Source: Chlorokybus atmophyticus (Eukaryota; Streptophyta; Chlorokybophyceae; Chlorokybales; Chlorokybaceae). Taken from it: a stretch of DNA of 40,500 nucleotides. Both the position numbers and the translations under genes were made by a program. Below are positions 1-10,912 of the stretch, piece after piece (position 1 is the first letter of the stretch; each line of letters starts with the position of its first letter). The stretch spans positions 468,332 through 508,831 of the forward strand of contig RHPI01001616.1 of NCBI GenBank assembly GCA_009103225.1, in the 5' to 3' direction. The notes beneath the pieces were generated by a model. It saw only the letters and a list, made by a program, of their open reading frames with translations. It had not been told where the DNA came from and made no database searches.

Positions 1-785
1 TGAGGGGGGAGAGAGGAAGGATGACAGAAGATGAGAGGATGCGGCTGCTGAGAGTAGGCGGTGCATTGTGGCACACTCGCAGGCTGCAACTGCAAGAGGA
101 AAAAGCCCTTACCAGCAGGTTACAAGCCTGTTTAATATGTGAATGATGCATCCAGCATGTACTCCACCCACACCCACACCCACTAGGCGCCGCAATACAC
201 CTTGGAAAAAGGTGCTTCTTGCGCACCCTGTGCAAGCTGTCACCATCAGCTTGCCCAACTTGAACTCCCAGATGGTAGTGTGTCGACCACCACCAAGTTG
301 GTGGTTACGACATCATGTCGTAACCAACATGTTCGCTTGCACTCAGCCCAACCCTGGTCCCCCTCCCCCTTTCATATGCAAGAGGTGTGAAAACATGTAG
401 AGGCTGTTGCCAGGCAGGGAGCAGTCGCCTGCATGCAAATAACAAGGCACAACAGACGCAAGTCACGCAAAGGGCAAGGCGATATCCAGTATCAGCAATC
501 TACAGAGCACACCGTGACGGAGATACCTTGCAAGCTGCAGCCGCATCAACACATCAACTGATGGAGAAGAGCACGTTGTCGCATCATCAAGCTCACACGC
601 TGTGCCTCGGGGAAGGGGCCCTTGATGTCATGCACAATAGTTGACTTGCACCACTTGCATGCACTCGCTAACTCCCAAGCAACCGTACGCACATATCCCG
701 TCGGCGGCGGCGGCAGCGGCGGGGTAGTCGTCGCGGGCGTAGCCGGTGAGGTGGCCTGGAAGCTTCCTCCGGCCCGCCCCCCGGC
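1..785. other. 5' flank, no gene recognised
   Basis: I see no convincing coding exon here. The stretch holds low-complexity CACACC and purine-rich patches and a GGCGGCGGC run near 700-725 just ahead of the first exon of the selenoprotein gene. Its 3' part probably contains that gene's promoter and 5' UTR, but no TATA box can be assigned with confidence. The open frames on either strand are short and lack protein-like composition. Confidence 0.4.
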
Positions 786-3778
786 ATGGGAGGCAAGTCG
801 AAGGGGCGGCGGACCGCTGCGGAGGAGATCGCCGCAGCAGAGCAGGTGCGAGAGGGGTTGGTCCAATGGCTTGCTGGTGCCCTGATCTAGGGTTTTGTGC
901 TGCACACGCTTGTTTACCGTTTGCTCTTGCTTATCTGTTTTCCTTGCTTGTGTCATTTTGACCGTGCTTCATGCTGTGCTTGGATCGGTTGCAATGCACA
1001 CAGGCGTGTTTCCTTACTCGACTTCCTTGTGCATTGTAGCTCTGATGAAATGACTTATTTTGCGCACTGACTCGCACATTGCGTTGCTTAGCTGCTTGCC
1101 AGCGCTTGCTTGTGATCTGTCGGCTGGACTGCTCAACTCTACGTCAGAGCCTTGAGTCGTTTTGCTGTACAACTTCCAGTTCCAGTTGGCCTCACCCTGC
1201 TGCTGTATTAGGCACTTGACGACTTGGCCGCTGTGGAGGTTTTTGCAACTAATGGCAGCGCCGTCACTATGCGCGAGCTGTTAGGGTTGGGGTTGGAGTC
1301 AGGGCAAGCAGCAATGGGCACAAGTCAGCCACAGGCAAGTCGAACGTTGTGATACGTGTAGCTGAGTTTGTTGAAGTGCAATGTGGGCATTTACACCTGG
1401 GCCTTGCATGTGTACAGGGGAAAGTGCTGCTTGTGCTGCTGAGACACTTCGGATGACCCGCGTGGTACATACTCTCACGTGCACGATCGCTCGCATGCAT
1501 GCATGGAGTATGTTGCAAGTGCGCTTGAATCAGCATCCCAACATGCCAACGATGCTGGTGCATACACGTCTGCAATGCTCATCCACCAACCGATATGCCG
1601 CAAGCATGTTTCAGCTTGCGTGTATGTGTGCTGACAGTTTTCCTCTTTTGTCAGTTGGGACCGCGCGAGGTCGGTGCTTGCAATCAAGTCCCGCCTCGAC
1701 GCGGCCGGCGTGCGCCTTATAGCTGTAGGCGTCGGCACTGCGAAGGGAGCTGCCAAGTTTGCAGAAAAGGTACTATACCAATCAACGCATTCCGCCAACG
1801 CCATCTGCATCATCACCAGGAGTATCATTGTTATTAATGTCGTCAATGTCATGGTTGTTGTTTCTGCCACAAAGCAGTACCTTTTGATAATATGATGGCT
1901 TGTTTTTGGGCTGTGCAGTGTCCCTTTCCGGAAGAGTTGTGCTTCTGCGACCCTCAAAGAAAGGTACCACCAGTATATCCATGTTGGGCAAGCTAACAGG
2001 TTGCATTGTAAATTGCAGAATATGATACTACTCGTCACCATGTGCCGCACATTCGCTCAATGTGTGTAAGCACACACTTAGCCAATGTGCGGCACACGTG
2101 CGCCTGCAAGCGTCTGTGCAAGCAAGAGCATGTGCACACTTGCGCGCATGTGTGTGTGCGCACGCGCGCATGCGTGCATGTCTGTTTGTTCATTGATTAT
2201 TTTACTGGCAACAGGTGTATGTGACCATTGAATGTGTGCAATCAAGCATGTGCATGCTCACGTGCGCGTGTTTGTGTGTCCGCGCGCGCGCGTGCACGTA
2301 TTTGTTTGTTCATTGATTATTTTACTGGCAACAGGTGTATGTGACCATTGAATGTGTGCAATCAAGCATGTGCATGCTCACGTGCGCGTGTTTGTGTGTC
2401 CGCGCGCGCGCGTGCATGTCTGTTTGTTCATTGATTATTTTACTGGCAACAGGTGTATGTGACCATTGAATGTGTGCAATCAAGCATGTGCATGCTCACG
2501 TGCGCGTGTTTGTGTGTCCGCGCGCGCGCGTGCATGTCTGTTTGTTCATTGATTATTTTACTGGCAACAGGTGTATGTGACCATTGAATGTGTGCAATCA
2601 AGCATGTGCATGCTCACGTGCGCGTGTTTGTGTGTCCGCGCGCGCGCGTGCATGTCTGTTTGTTCATTGATTATTTTACTGGCAACAGGTGTATGTGACC
2701 ATTGAATGTGTGCAATCAAGCATGTGCATGCTCACGTGCGCGTGTTTGTGTGTCCGCGCGCGCATGCGTGCATGTCTGTTTGTTCATTGATTATTTTACT
2801 GGCAACAGGTGTATGTGACCATTGAATGTGTGCAATCAAGCATGTGCATGCTCACGTGCGCGTGTTTGTGTGTCCGCGCGCGCGCGTGCACGTATTTGTT
2901 TGTTGGCTGATACATTACCATCAGCGTGTATGCGACTCAAAATGGGTGCAGGCTTACGCGGCTTTGGCGTTGTACGACAGCGTGCTGCGTTCTATGCGCT
3001 CCATTGTAAGTTCGCTTTACAATGCTCTGCTCCATTGTGAGTGCGCATTCACAAACCCATATACACAGTTGTCATAAACAGCAGTTATTCGTGGCGTGGT
3101 TATTGCCAACGTATGTACCAATCAATGCTTGGTACTGCAGCCGAAGGTTTTCTGCGGTTGTGGCGGGCGATGCATCGGCTTCCCCAAAGGGTTCTATTTT
3201 GTGACGCCTCCAAGCACAATGTCCACCATGCAGCAGGTACCACATCTAGAGTACTACCCCTGATGTCTTCTTTGACACAACACCAGCACATGTGGGCTCT
3301 ATGTACTGCATTCACCACTGCATGCGTTGTTGTCCAGGACTGTGACACAATGTTGTGCATGCTTGGTACAGTGTTCCACGCAATGTCACGCCTTGGCAAG
3401 CATTGTTTTCAACAAATTTACAATCTTCTGCACTAACATCTTAGCACTTGTGCAGGGCGGAACCTTTGTGTTTCAAGGCAGGAACGTGTTGTATGCCCGG
3501 CGCGATGAGGAGACGGGGGATCATGCACCCTTAGAAGAAGTAAGAGTTGCCATACCCCTCTGCTCATGTGTGCACGCACATGTGCGCAAGTGAGTAGATG
3601 TGTGTGCCCTTGCTGTGAGCACATGCAAGTATCCCCATGTGCATGTTTGTCTATATGCGTATATGCGTGTGTCTGTTGTTGGCGCACAAGCCCATGTTTT
3701 GAACACATTGTCGTGCAGGTTCTTGCTGCTTGCGTGGGGCCAGAAGTAGCTCGGCAATGGAGTGCCAGCCTTGAGTAG
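786..3778 (+). CDS. SELENOU: Selenoprotein U / PRXL2-type peroxiredoxin-like protein (in-frame TGA = Sec), nine exons
   Basis: Proposed exons are 786-845, 1212-1334, 1418-1464, 1655-1769, 1919-1963, 2952-3005, 3141-3236, 3456-3539 and 3719-3778, giving 227 residues plus TAG. All phases agree. The protein is an AhpC/TSA-like thioredoxin-fold enzyme of the PRXL2 (SelU/FAM213) family, which is thought to act in thiol redox reactions. Visible family blocks are LLRHFG-U-PACW (residues 70-78), IKSRLDAAGVRLIAVGVG (about 87-104), FPEELCFCDPQRKAY, and QQGGTFVFQGR...LLYAR-like...GDHAPLEE (about 179-208). The in-frame TGA (1454-1456, residue 74) falls where relatives have Cys or Sec, and the partner Cys77 is rebuilt across an intron. 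Intron 2 (1335-1417) is GC-AG (CAG|GCAAGT). Exon 1 is the least certain part: it is joined only on phase and an ATG. Exons 6-7 match the family weakly. Confidence 0.82.
1454..1456 (+). other. In-frame TGA, predicted selenocysteine codon (Sec74)
   Basis: The codons before it read LLRHFG and those after it P-A-C-W, with the Cys codon split by the intron 1465-1654. The family motif is HFG-C/U-P-x-C. TGA therefore replaces exactly the redox residue, which is hard to explain as a random nonsense mutation. TGA is used as a true stop in the neighbouring lipase, helicase and Ole e 1 genes, so the nuclear code is not reassigned. Confidence 0.85.
2177..2901 (+). repeat. Minisatellite, about six copies of a 118-120 bp unit, inside an intron
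   Basis: Units begin near GTTTGTTCATTG and recur with the CATTG block at 2191, 2311, 2429, 2547, 2665 and 2785. Spacing is therefore 120, 118, 118, 118 and 120 bp. Each copy ends in a (CG)n/TGCATG block whose length varies by 2 bp and accounts for the spacing change. The copies are otherwise almost identical. The array lies wholly within the intron 1964-2951 of the selenoprotein gene. It is direct and contiguous with no spacers, so it is not a CRISPR. Confidence 0.95.
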
Positions 3779-3838
3779 CGATGAGGTAGCACAATAAGAG
3801 CTAACACCATACGATAGTCTCTGCAGTCTGTACGCTCC

Positions 3839-3901
3839 ATGACGCTGCCGGCTGTCAAAGATGGCGCTTTCATGCTGAGGGCGCAGGCGTCGGCGGTTGA
3901 G
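3839..3901 (+). promoter_or_regulatory. Candidate SECIS element in the 3' UTR of the selenoprotein gene
   Basis: An ATGA at 3839-3842 gives the 5' half of a SECIS quartet (UGAC, 3840-3843), opposite UGAG at 3898-3901. Next to the quartet, 3844-3852 (GCTGCCGGC) pairs over nine consecutive positions, G-U pairs included, with 3889-3897 (GTCGGCGGT). An unpaired AAA lies at 3857-3859, 13 nt after the quartet. Above it GCGC at 3864-3867 can pair with GCGC at 3881-3884, as in a type II SECIS. Bases just outside (GCTCC and GGGC) can form a short lower helix. The element begins about 60 nt after the TAG stop. This was folded by eye only. Confidence 0.65.
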
Positions 3902-4991
3902 AGGGCAACCTGCGTGCAGAAGGCAGACCAGTATCACCCGTTCAGCAATTTATGTGCTCACACAGTGTTTAGGGAGTCCTTCTGACACTGTGCGATGCAT
4001 ATGATGCGCAAAGTCTTGTCGTTGCACATACACCTCCACAAGTGACATCCACATATTGCCAACTGCTGCTGGTGCTCGCATGTTTGTCGGGGCAGTTGCG
4101 GTACATGATTACGTGCGCATGTGGTGCACTTGTGTGGATTGTCACATTGGGCTAGCGGCTTGTGTTGTTTCGCTTGCCACCGCACAGAGAGTTTGTGGGA
4201 CAAGTCATGCCAGTGCACTGTTATGCATATGAATGTGCAAGCATAGGTAAAGTACTCAACCAAGCTAAGCTCAGCTGCTCAGTATGCTGTTCTCGCGAGT
4301 GCATGGACACCCCGTCCCAACATCCTGTGTGTGCATGTATTCGGTTGTACGCGTGTGTGCGTGCACCTGTGCTTGTGCACGCCAGTGCGTGTGCTGTTAG
4401 TGTTTCAATGCTTTGTTGCCTGATGGTCTTGTGTGACTAAGCAGCCGAAACCTCCTTTCAGCTTCTCTGACGGATGCACCGTGCCTCTCCAATTGCTGCC
4501 CTTATCCCAACTCCAAACGCCACACATAGCACATCATATATTCTGTACACACTATGAAGCTGCCCTCAACTTGTGTTATGCCTAATGCTAAGGACTGACA
4601 AACAGGGCAGAAATAAAACTTGAGTGCACCTCCCTCTCTCGCTAATCTGCTGTACCCAAGCCTGCAATGCCAGATGAGTCACATCTTAAGCCTCCAAGCA
4701 CTCACCATTTGGGTCTCGCCGCAACAAGACAACAGCACCCATCACTCCTCCTCCTCCGCGTGTTCCCTCGTTGCTACATGGCATGCTGACATGAGATCGA
4801 CCAAGGTAGCGACCTGTGGAGTTCACACGCACACGCACGCGCACGCACAGAGAGGCACAGAGGGCAGAGGCAGAGGCACGCACGCATGCACGCACACGTA
4901 TGCATGCACGCACTGTGCGTGCGGGGCACTTAGAGGGAGGGGCAGGTGCGTAGAAGTAGAGGCAGGCAGGTGCGCACACAGGCACATGCGC

Positions 4992-4993
<2 letters not shown>

Positions 4994-5047
<54 letters not shown>
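4994..5047. repeat. (GA)n microsatellite
   Basis: An uninterrupted GA dinucleotide run of 54 bp; read on the minus strand it is a (CT)n tract. Flanks are rich in CGCACGCA and GGCAGAGGCAG motifs. The long Arg-Glu and Ser-Leu open frames across it are artefacts of the repeat. Confidence 0.97.
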
Positions 5048-5048
<1 letters not shown>

Positions 5049-6010
5049 GCATACGCAGAGGCAGAGACAGGCAGGTGCGCACACGCAGGAGGGAAGCATG
5101 CACTCAGTTGGATGCGCAGAGAAGATTTGCCTTGATGGTATAAGCGATGTCTGACCACAACAATGCACACCACTTACGTTGACTTTGGGGTGTGGACATC
5201 AAGGATACCCTTCTTTGTTTTAAAAGCTGCGGCCGCTCAAGAAGGATGAAGACTTGCCTTGTCTGCACCCGTTGATGCAGAACCAATAAGCCTTGATCAT
5301 GTTGATCATGTCAAGACAGTCGTCATGGTGACTGCAAAGTGAGTAGTGTCAAGATTGAAACAGATGTTGGCCTACTAACATGCTGTATGGCGCCATATGT
5401 GATGTCATCAATAACAAATTGCAGGCCACCAGGGACGACGTTCTTCACATCCACCGCTTAGTCTCGCACAGCTCCAACAGAGGGTGCAGGTGGTAGTAGT
5501 GATGATGTCCCACCACAGCTGTCCTGCGAGAACTCCACTTGCTGTGAATGCCCGCACAACCAAAATGCCCCTCGCCTCCTGCTCCGCCTTCGCCTCTATC
5601 TGCTCGCTCTCCTTCAGAGGGTAAGCTTTACTCAATGTGTGCACGGGGCGCATGCATGGAGTGGTTGTGCAATGGGTTTGCACAGTCTAGCTTTTCTTCT
5701 TCTTACAGCAATTGCCTGCTCAGGACACGCAGCAGAATGTAATAGTCGTCGTAGCAGTCTTGCACGCTGGTGCAACGTTGGGTTAACCCTGCACCTCACA
5801 TCCTTTACCTCCCTCTGCTCTGCTCTGCTATGTCGCGGTGGATACGGGGCTAATGTTTCGCCTCACCCACACCTGCCTGCTGCTGCTGCTGCTTGCATTG
5901 CCCAAGCTCTCACTTTTAAGGCGCCTAACTACGTGCATCACTTACCATTATTGCACGTAGCTAGCCCCTGATGCATATCTATGAGTGCGATGTGGTGGTC
6001 TTTGTAATGC

Positions 6011-6056
6011 GTTGGGCTGTACAGGCAAGGCAACCGCCTTGCCAGTACAGCCCAAC
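6011..6056. repeat. Near-perfect hairpin, 21-position arms
   Basis: GTTGGGCTGTAC (6011-6022) and GGCAAGGC (6024-6031) are mirrored by GCCTTGCC (6036-6043) and GTACAGCCCAAC (6045-6056), with one A-A mismatch and a four-base AACC loop. It could be a foldback element or the stem of a small RNA precursor. No flanking gene explains it. Confidence 0.85.
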
Positions 6057-6552
6057 ATACAACCCGCGTGGCGTGCCGGTTGTACTGTTTGGCACACCTT
6101 CGTTGAAAACATAAGACCAAAAGCAGCAGCAACGGAATCAGCAGCAGCAGCAACAACCTCATCATCAACCACCACCACCACCACATGTGCTGCCTAAATC
6201 AAGCAGTTGCAAGTGTTGCAGATTGCCAGGCGTGTGCGCGATGCACGTGTATTGATGCACATGTAGCTGACACGTTTGTCTACCAGCAGCTTGTGACTGC
6301 TATAGTAGATGACCTGTAAAAGTACCTCTCAAGTTGCAAAACTCTATCTTGCTTCGTGAATCAGACAACTATGTGTGGCAAGCTCATGCATCACCAATGC
6401 ACGTGCAACAAGAGCTGGTGCATGCACCTGAAGAAGCTGCGACTGCAGCACACTACACCATGTAAACGATGCACAGCCATGATGTAGGCAAGGCAAATGA
6501 ATCAAGTCTCATCAAATATCAGCTGCAAAGGGCTGATCGTAGTCTCATGCTA

Positions 6553-6585
6553 ACTGACACTGACACTGACACTGACACTGACACT
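6553..6585. repeat. (ACTGAC)n hexanucleotide repeat
   Basis: About five and a half tandem copies of a six-base unit in otherwise unremarkable intergenic DNA. Confidence 0.9.
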
Positions 6586-6941
6586 CCTTGTTGCAACAAA
6601 ATGCCATTGCTATCGACACAACGTAGCATGCCAGCAAGCAACAATTGCATCACTTTCAACTCCAAGCCAGCATCGAGTCACCAATAGCTCCAATGTCACA
6701 TAGCCTAACCCTGATCAACAGATCTAGCACACTACACGTAATGACCCAACCTCCAACCTTCAGTAATGCAACGCTATTCCACAATCAAATGTGACAACTG
6801 CGGCGACTGATAATTTTACTTCTAATAAATACCAACCAATACCAGCAAGCACCATGCAGACAACCATGCCACCCACCTCTCTCACTCTCACCTCTTCTCT
6901 CACCCTCTCACCCTCTCTCTCACTCTCTCGCACTTCTCTGC

Positions 6942-9190
6942 CTAATCTCTGAGTGGCTTCCGGACCCGCAGCATGATGTACTGAAGACCGTTCTTCTCGC
7001 AGAGAAAATCAACTAGCCCGCACGCGTACGTCAGCTCACCCAACTCTTCCTCCTCAAACCACCTGTAAGTCCCGTTCCCACGCGTCCTCTGTTGCATCGC
7101 CTGCATGCGACACACAAGCCAACAAATTCAACTTGTGTGTTGCAATGTTGTGTGTAGTGGGTTGTCTCTACTGTTTGATGATAAGTGTACCTTTCTCAGA
7201 GGGCCAATGAACTCGTCTACAATGGGCACGCGCGGGTTCATGAATGTGCTCGCCACAAAGATGCCGCCGGGCTTCAACACTCGGCTAATCTCCATCACCT
7301 GTAATGAGGGAGGATGAACATATCATACCATTTAGGCGAGCAAGCACGCATACATATGCGCACTACCAGGTATGACATGACACACGTATACGGCATGATG
7401 TGGCAAAGCAGCATGAACCACACGTACTGCAGCGGCTGGTGAAGGCCAGCAATGCAAGGCTGCGCCCGCGTGCACCGCATCGATAGACTCTGTCTCAAAA
7501 GGCAAGCGCGCCACGTCGGCCCGCACCAGTGTCGGCATACTGTGCATCACATAACAGAGACGTCAGCCTGATGCTCATGAGGCCACTAACTGTAACAGGT
7601 TTGCACAATGACAACACATGCACGCGCATCTAAGGTTTACAGCATGTACCTCTTGTCTGTGCGGACATCTTGTTCGAGATACTCCTTTGTCTGTGTCAGC
7701 ATGGACTCACTGAAATCCGCCGCAATGACTTGTTTGTAATCCCCGCTCGCAGCGAAGCGGCGCGTAAACAAGCCACTGCCGCAGCTCATATCAACCAACA
7801 CGCCGCCTTTGACGGGTGCAAAGTAGTCCGAAGCTGTCTTGAACTGAAGGATTGTGCAACACAATGTTGGTCAGGTTGACAGGTTGTGAGGTGCTATGTG
7901 GACATGTGTACGTGCGGTTTCCTTACCTCCTCGTCGACGCCGGGAAAACCCGCCCATGCGAAGTTCTGCCGCCATCCCCTCTCGTACACAAAGCTCACAA
8001 GTGGGTTCCTGCATGAGTGTAAAGAGTGGGGTGAGTGAATTGTACATGTGTAGGTGAGTGGGCAAGTTGGTATTGTGTGCGCGCGTCTGCAAGTGTGCGC
8101 ACACAATACCACAATGCCATTCTGTGTTTGCAACAAGCAACTGATAGGTGGCAGAGAGCGTCGCTGACCTGAATAGCTCAACGCTGGTCTTGGAGTCTTC
8201 CCTGTACACCTTCAGGTTGGCGGTGACGGTCAGGTCATAGTAGCCGTCTCTCAAGTCAAAAGTTCTCCGGCAAGCACTACACCTCAACTGCCTGAAGCAG
8301 CAGCAAGTATCAGCCGAAACAAACGTTGAAGCCGCGCGCGCACATGCATGCACACACATATGTGAGCACTCACACGCGCGCATGCGCATGCTTGCCTCTT
8401 GTTTGGTGTGTCAAGGGGCTTGTGGCAGATTGGGCACGCGAGCTGAAACTCCTTATCTTCATCACCTTCGTGGTGGTGACGTTGATGCTTTGATGCCACC
8501 GTAGCCTGCGAGTAATGAGATGACAACCAGTCAACGCAAGCCAAATAATGCCAGGGGCGAGTGTGCACACTACTGTGCACACGATCAATCAGCGGCTTTG
8601 CAATGCTACGCGTGCACATGCGTGCAGGCGCACGCAGTGTTTGTTGGCAAGCATACAAGGATGCATGCTTGCTGCTGTGTTTGGCAGCAAGCATGCACAC
8701 ACCCATCTTGACTAGTTGAGCACAGTGTTGTTTGTGTGTACATTATCAGTTGTTACCGGCCGAAGCGATAACACAACATGCAGTTGCTGAACACACGTAA
8801 GAAAGCAAGGTACAAAACATGCATCACAGAAACACAAGTTGCTCGACCGTGGTTTGGGTCTCGGACCTGACTACTGCTCTGCTTGTTCTTGTTGTGCTCT
8901 GCGTCATGCTCCGCGCGTTGATCCCGCTTCGTCGCCTCGACTTTCTTCACGATGACAGGCACCGAGGAGGGTGACGAGGAGGAAGAAGAGGACGACGCTG
9001 AGGAGGCAGAAGAGGAGGCGGCGGCGGCCGTGAAGCGCAGGGGAGCAGCTGCTTGGCGTAGCCTTGGGCTGCACTTGGCAAGGCTCCAGCCTCCGTCACC
9101 TCGCCATGCAGCTCGGCCAGGCAAGAGCGCCGAACCCACTTGCTCCGCCTTTACCACCCCCGACACCGCCAGCACCGCCACCGCTGCCAT
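6942..9190 (-). CDS. Plastid-type SAM-dependent methyltransferase (At2g41040/At1g78140-like), eight exons
   Basis: Minus-strand exons are 8867-9190, 8396-8505, 8169-8291, 7927-8008, 7650-7843, 7428-7539, 7191-7298 and 6942-7100, giving 403 residues and a TAG stop. Every junction keeps phase. The N-terminus (residues 1-108) is Ala/Ser-rich and looks like a plastid transit peptide. A zinc-ribbon-like CPIC...CSAC pair follows (about 132-152), then the class I methyltransferase fold with LVDMSCGSG (about 230-237, SAM binding), ADVARLPF, DAVHAGAALHCWPSP and SRVLKPGGIFVAST. This order is typical of the plant plastoglobule-associated UbiE/COQ5-like proteins; the substrate is unknown. Intron 2 (8292-8395) must use a GC donor (AAGAG|GCAAGC) for the frame to hold. 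The start is the first ATG in the open frame. The gene is divergent from the ISCA2-like gene. Confidence 0.93.
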
Positions 9191-9476
9191 ACTGAGCGCC
9201 AACAACAACTACAACACAGCCCACGTGGACAAACGCTTAAGCAGCACCACAACCCGTTTCGTAAAACCCGATCCATTTGGTACTAGTGTTCCGGTTTGTC
9301 CGATCGGCGTTGAGGGCAGCATTACCGAGCGTGTTTGACACACCCATTTGCGTTTGGGAGGAGTCAATCCCCATTCAGGCTAGGGTTTTATTTGCTGTGG
9401 TGACGTAGGCGCCTGTGAGAGCAGCGGCGACGGCGGTGTGCAAGGCGGCGGCGGCGGTGTTTGTGGTGGTGTGTCC
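9191..9476. promoter_or_regulatory. Shared divergent promoter region with a telo-box-like motif
   Basis: Only 286 bp separate the start codons of the methyltransferase (minus) and the ISCA2-like gene (plus), so both promoters must lie here or overlap the coding starts. The stretch holds CTAGGGTTTT near 9380, which matches the plant telo-box AAACCCTA on the reverse strand, and TGACGTAGGCGCC near 9400, which is CRE/ASF-1-like. No TATA box is evident. Confidence 0.5.
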
Positions 9477-10912
9477 ATGCTGCTGGCTGTCGGGAGAGTG
9501 ACGGCAGGCCGGCTGTGGGCAGTAAGGAGTCGGTCAGTTGCCGGAGGAGGAGGCGGCGGTAGGAGTCTTTGGGATCGGCTTGCGGGGATCGGCGGCAGGA
9601 GTGCCCTCAGCTCTGAGGCGGCGGCGGCGGAGAGTGAGCAAGCTGAGCGAACAAGCGGAGGAGATATTCACATTACCGAGTCATGTGTTCGTGTGAGTCC
9701 CGCGCTCAGTGTTTTGTTTCTTGCTGCTTTGTGAAGCTTTGCCTGCACCACATGCACATGCATGCAAGCACGTGAACTCTGTGATTGGTAGCTCTTGTGC
9801 TGAACGCTTACAAAGCCATGCATGTGTGCATGCAGCACCAGTTGAACAACAACTTGACATTTGCCGGTTGGTTTGTGCAATTGTCATTGTAGAGAGTTTA
9901 CTGCTAACAGGCAATGTACAGGAAGTTTACAATTGGTTTGAACTAGACGTTCAAATAGCATGCATACTCATGGACTATTTTTACACAGGTCATTGGATGC
10001 ATGTGTGCACAGCTTCGCACCGTTTAACAAGTAAATACCTTACACAGACATAGACGTATACAACTATGTGTTGCCTGCTGTTTGTGTACTTTCTTTGTAC
10101 CATTCATTATTCAAGGGCATGCATGATCCTGTGGCATAAGCTTTGAGTCATGCAGACAGTACACATTACCTCTTGAGCATAACTGCAATGCAGGATACGC
10201 CCATGCATGTGGTGCACAGCTGAAGCATTCCACAAATCATGGACACTTACCGAGAGTGTAATGCAGCGCCTGAAAGAGCTGCAGCAAGCAGGCGGCGGCA
10301 CAAATGAGATGCTGCGCGTTAGCATTGAAGGTGGCGGCTGCTCTGGATACCAGTATGCGTTTACTTTGGACACCAATGTGGAGTCCGATGACAGGTAATA
10401 TTACAGAGGTATCATGCTGGATGTCGAACTGTGTGGTTGAAGTGGTGCAGCATAATAGCTGGCAATGTTGAAAGCTGCGCATTGTACTCTTAGTCTGGCT
10501 GCATGCGAGTAGAGTTGCATACGTTCGATAGTGCATGGTAATGATAGTGTGGTTGTGCTCGTGGGTGTCATGCTTCCCCATTCCTCCTCATTGTTGGTTG
10601 GGCTGATGTACAAAGTTGTTGAGCGCAGAGTCGTAGAGCACAACGGTATCAAGCTGCTCGTTGACATGGTATCTTATCCGTTTATCAAAGGGGCGACAAT
10701 TGACTACGAGGAGGACCTCATCAGAGCTTCCTTCGCGGTAATTCAGAGCTTGTTTTGCCTTTCTCCATTGGCACCCGCGTTGTGCACTTTCATTGCTACT
10801 GCAATGCAATCTGATTCTGGATTTGAGTTGACTCTTTGCACCCATGCAGGTTGTAAATAACCCAAACTCGGCATCTTCCTGCGGTTGTGGCTCGTCTTTT
10901 GCAGCGAAGTAG
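9477..10912 (+). CDS. ISCA2: ISCA2-like A-type iron-sulfur cluster carrier, four exons
   Basis: Exons are 9477-9692, 10267-10394, 10629-10737 and 10850-10912, giving 171 residues and TAG, with all phases consistent. Residues 1-60 (MLLAVGR...LWAVRSRSV, Arg-rich and acid-poor at the start) look like a mitochondrial presequence. The HesB/IscA domain follows: [23 protein letters not shown] (Cys97), [24 protein letters not shown] and the C-terminal SCGCGSSF (Cys162 and Cys164). The three cysteines are the cluster-binding set. The ESCVRRL and C-G-C-G-S-S-F blocks fit ISCA2 rather than ISCA1. The family acts in late mitochondrial [4Fe-4S] maturation with ISCA1 and IBA57. A tempting alternative exon 2 beginning TLTES upstream of 10267 is rejected because exon 1 already supplies ITESCVR. 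It shares a promoter region with the methyltransferase gene. Confidence 0.94.

Larger units (their letters stand above)
3902..6941. other. Intergenic stretch between the selenoprotein and methyltransferase genes, no gene assigned
   Basis: No exon chain can be supported. A minus-strand open piece near 5555-5620 (ending at an AG at the GAGGGTAAGC-side) reads as Glu/Ala-rich residues such as ESEQIEAKAEQEARG, and could be an isolated exon or chance. The remainder is intronic-looking TGCATG/CACATG DNA, (CAG)n and (ACC)n near 6130-6183, and pyrimidine-rich sequence at 6880-6950 next to the 3' end of the methyltransferase gene. Confidence 0.4.

Noticed and set aside
1454-1456. TGA as evidence of a reassigned genetic code or a pseudogene
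   Set aside because: TGA ends the lipase, helicase and Ole e 1 genes normally, and the peroxiredoxin gene shows no other lesion over nine exons.
2177-2901. CRISPR-like array
   Set aside because: Direct contiguous 118-120 bp units without unique spacers, in a eukaryotic intron.
10207-10398. Alternative ISCA exon 2 beginning [13 protein letters not shown]
   Set aside because: Exon 1 already ends in HITESCVR and joins in phase to RLKEL at 10267. Using both would duplicate the motif.
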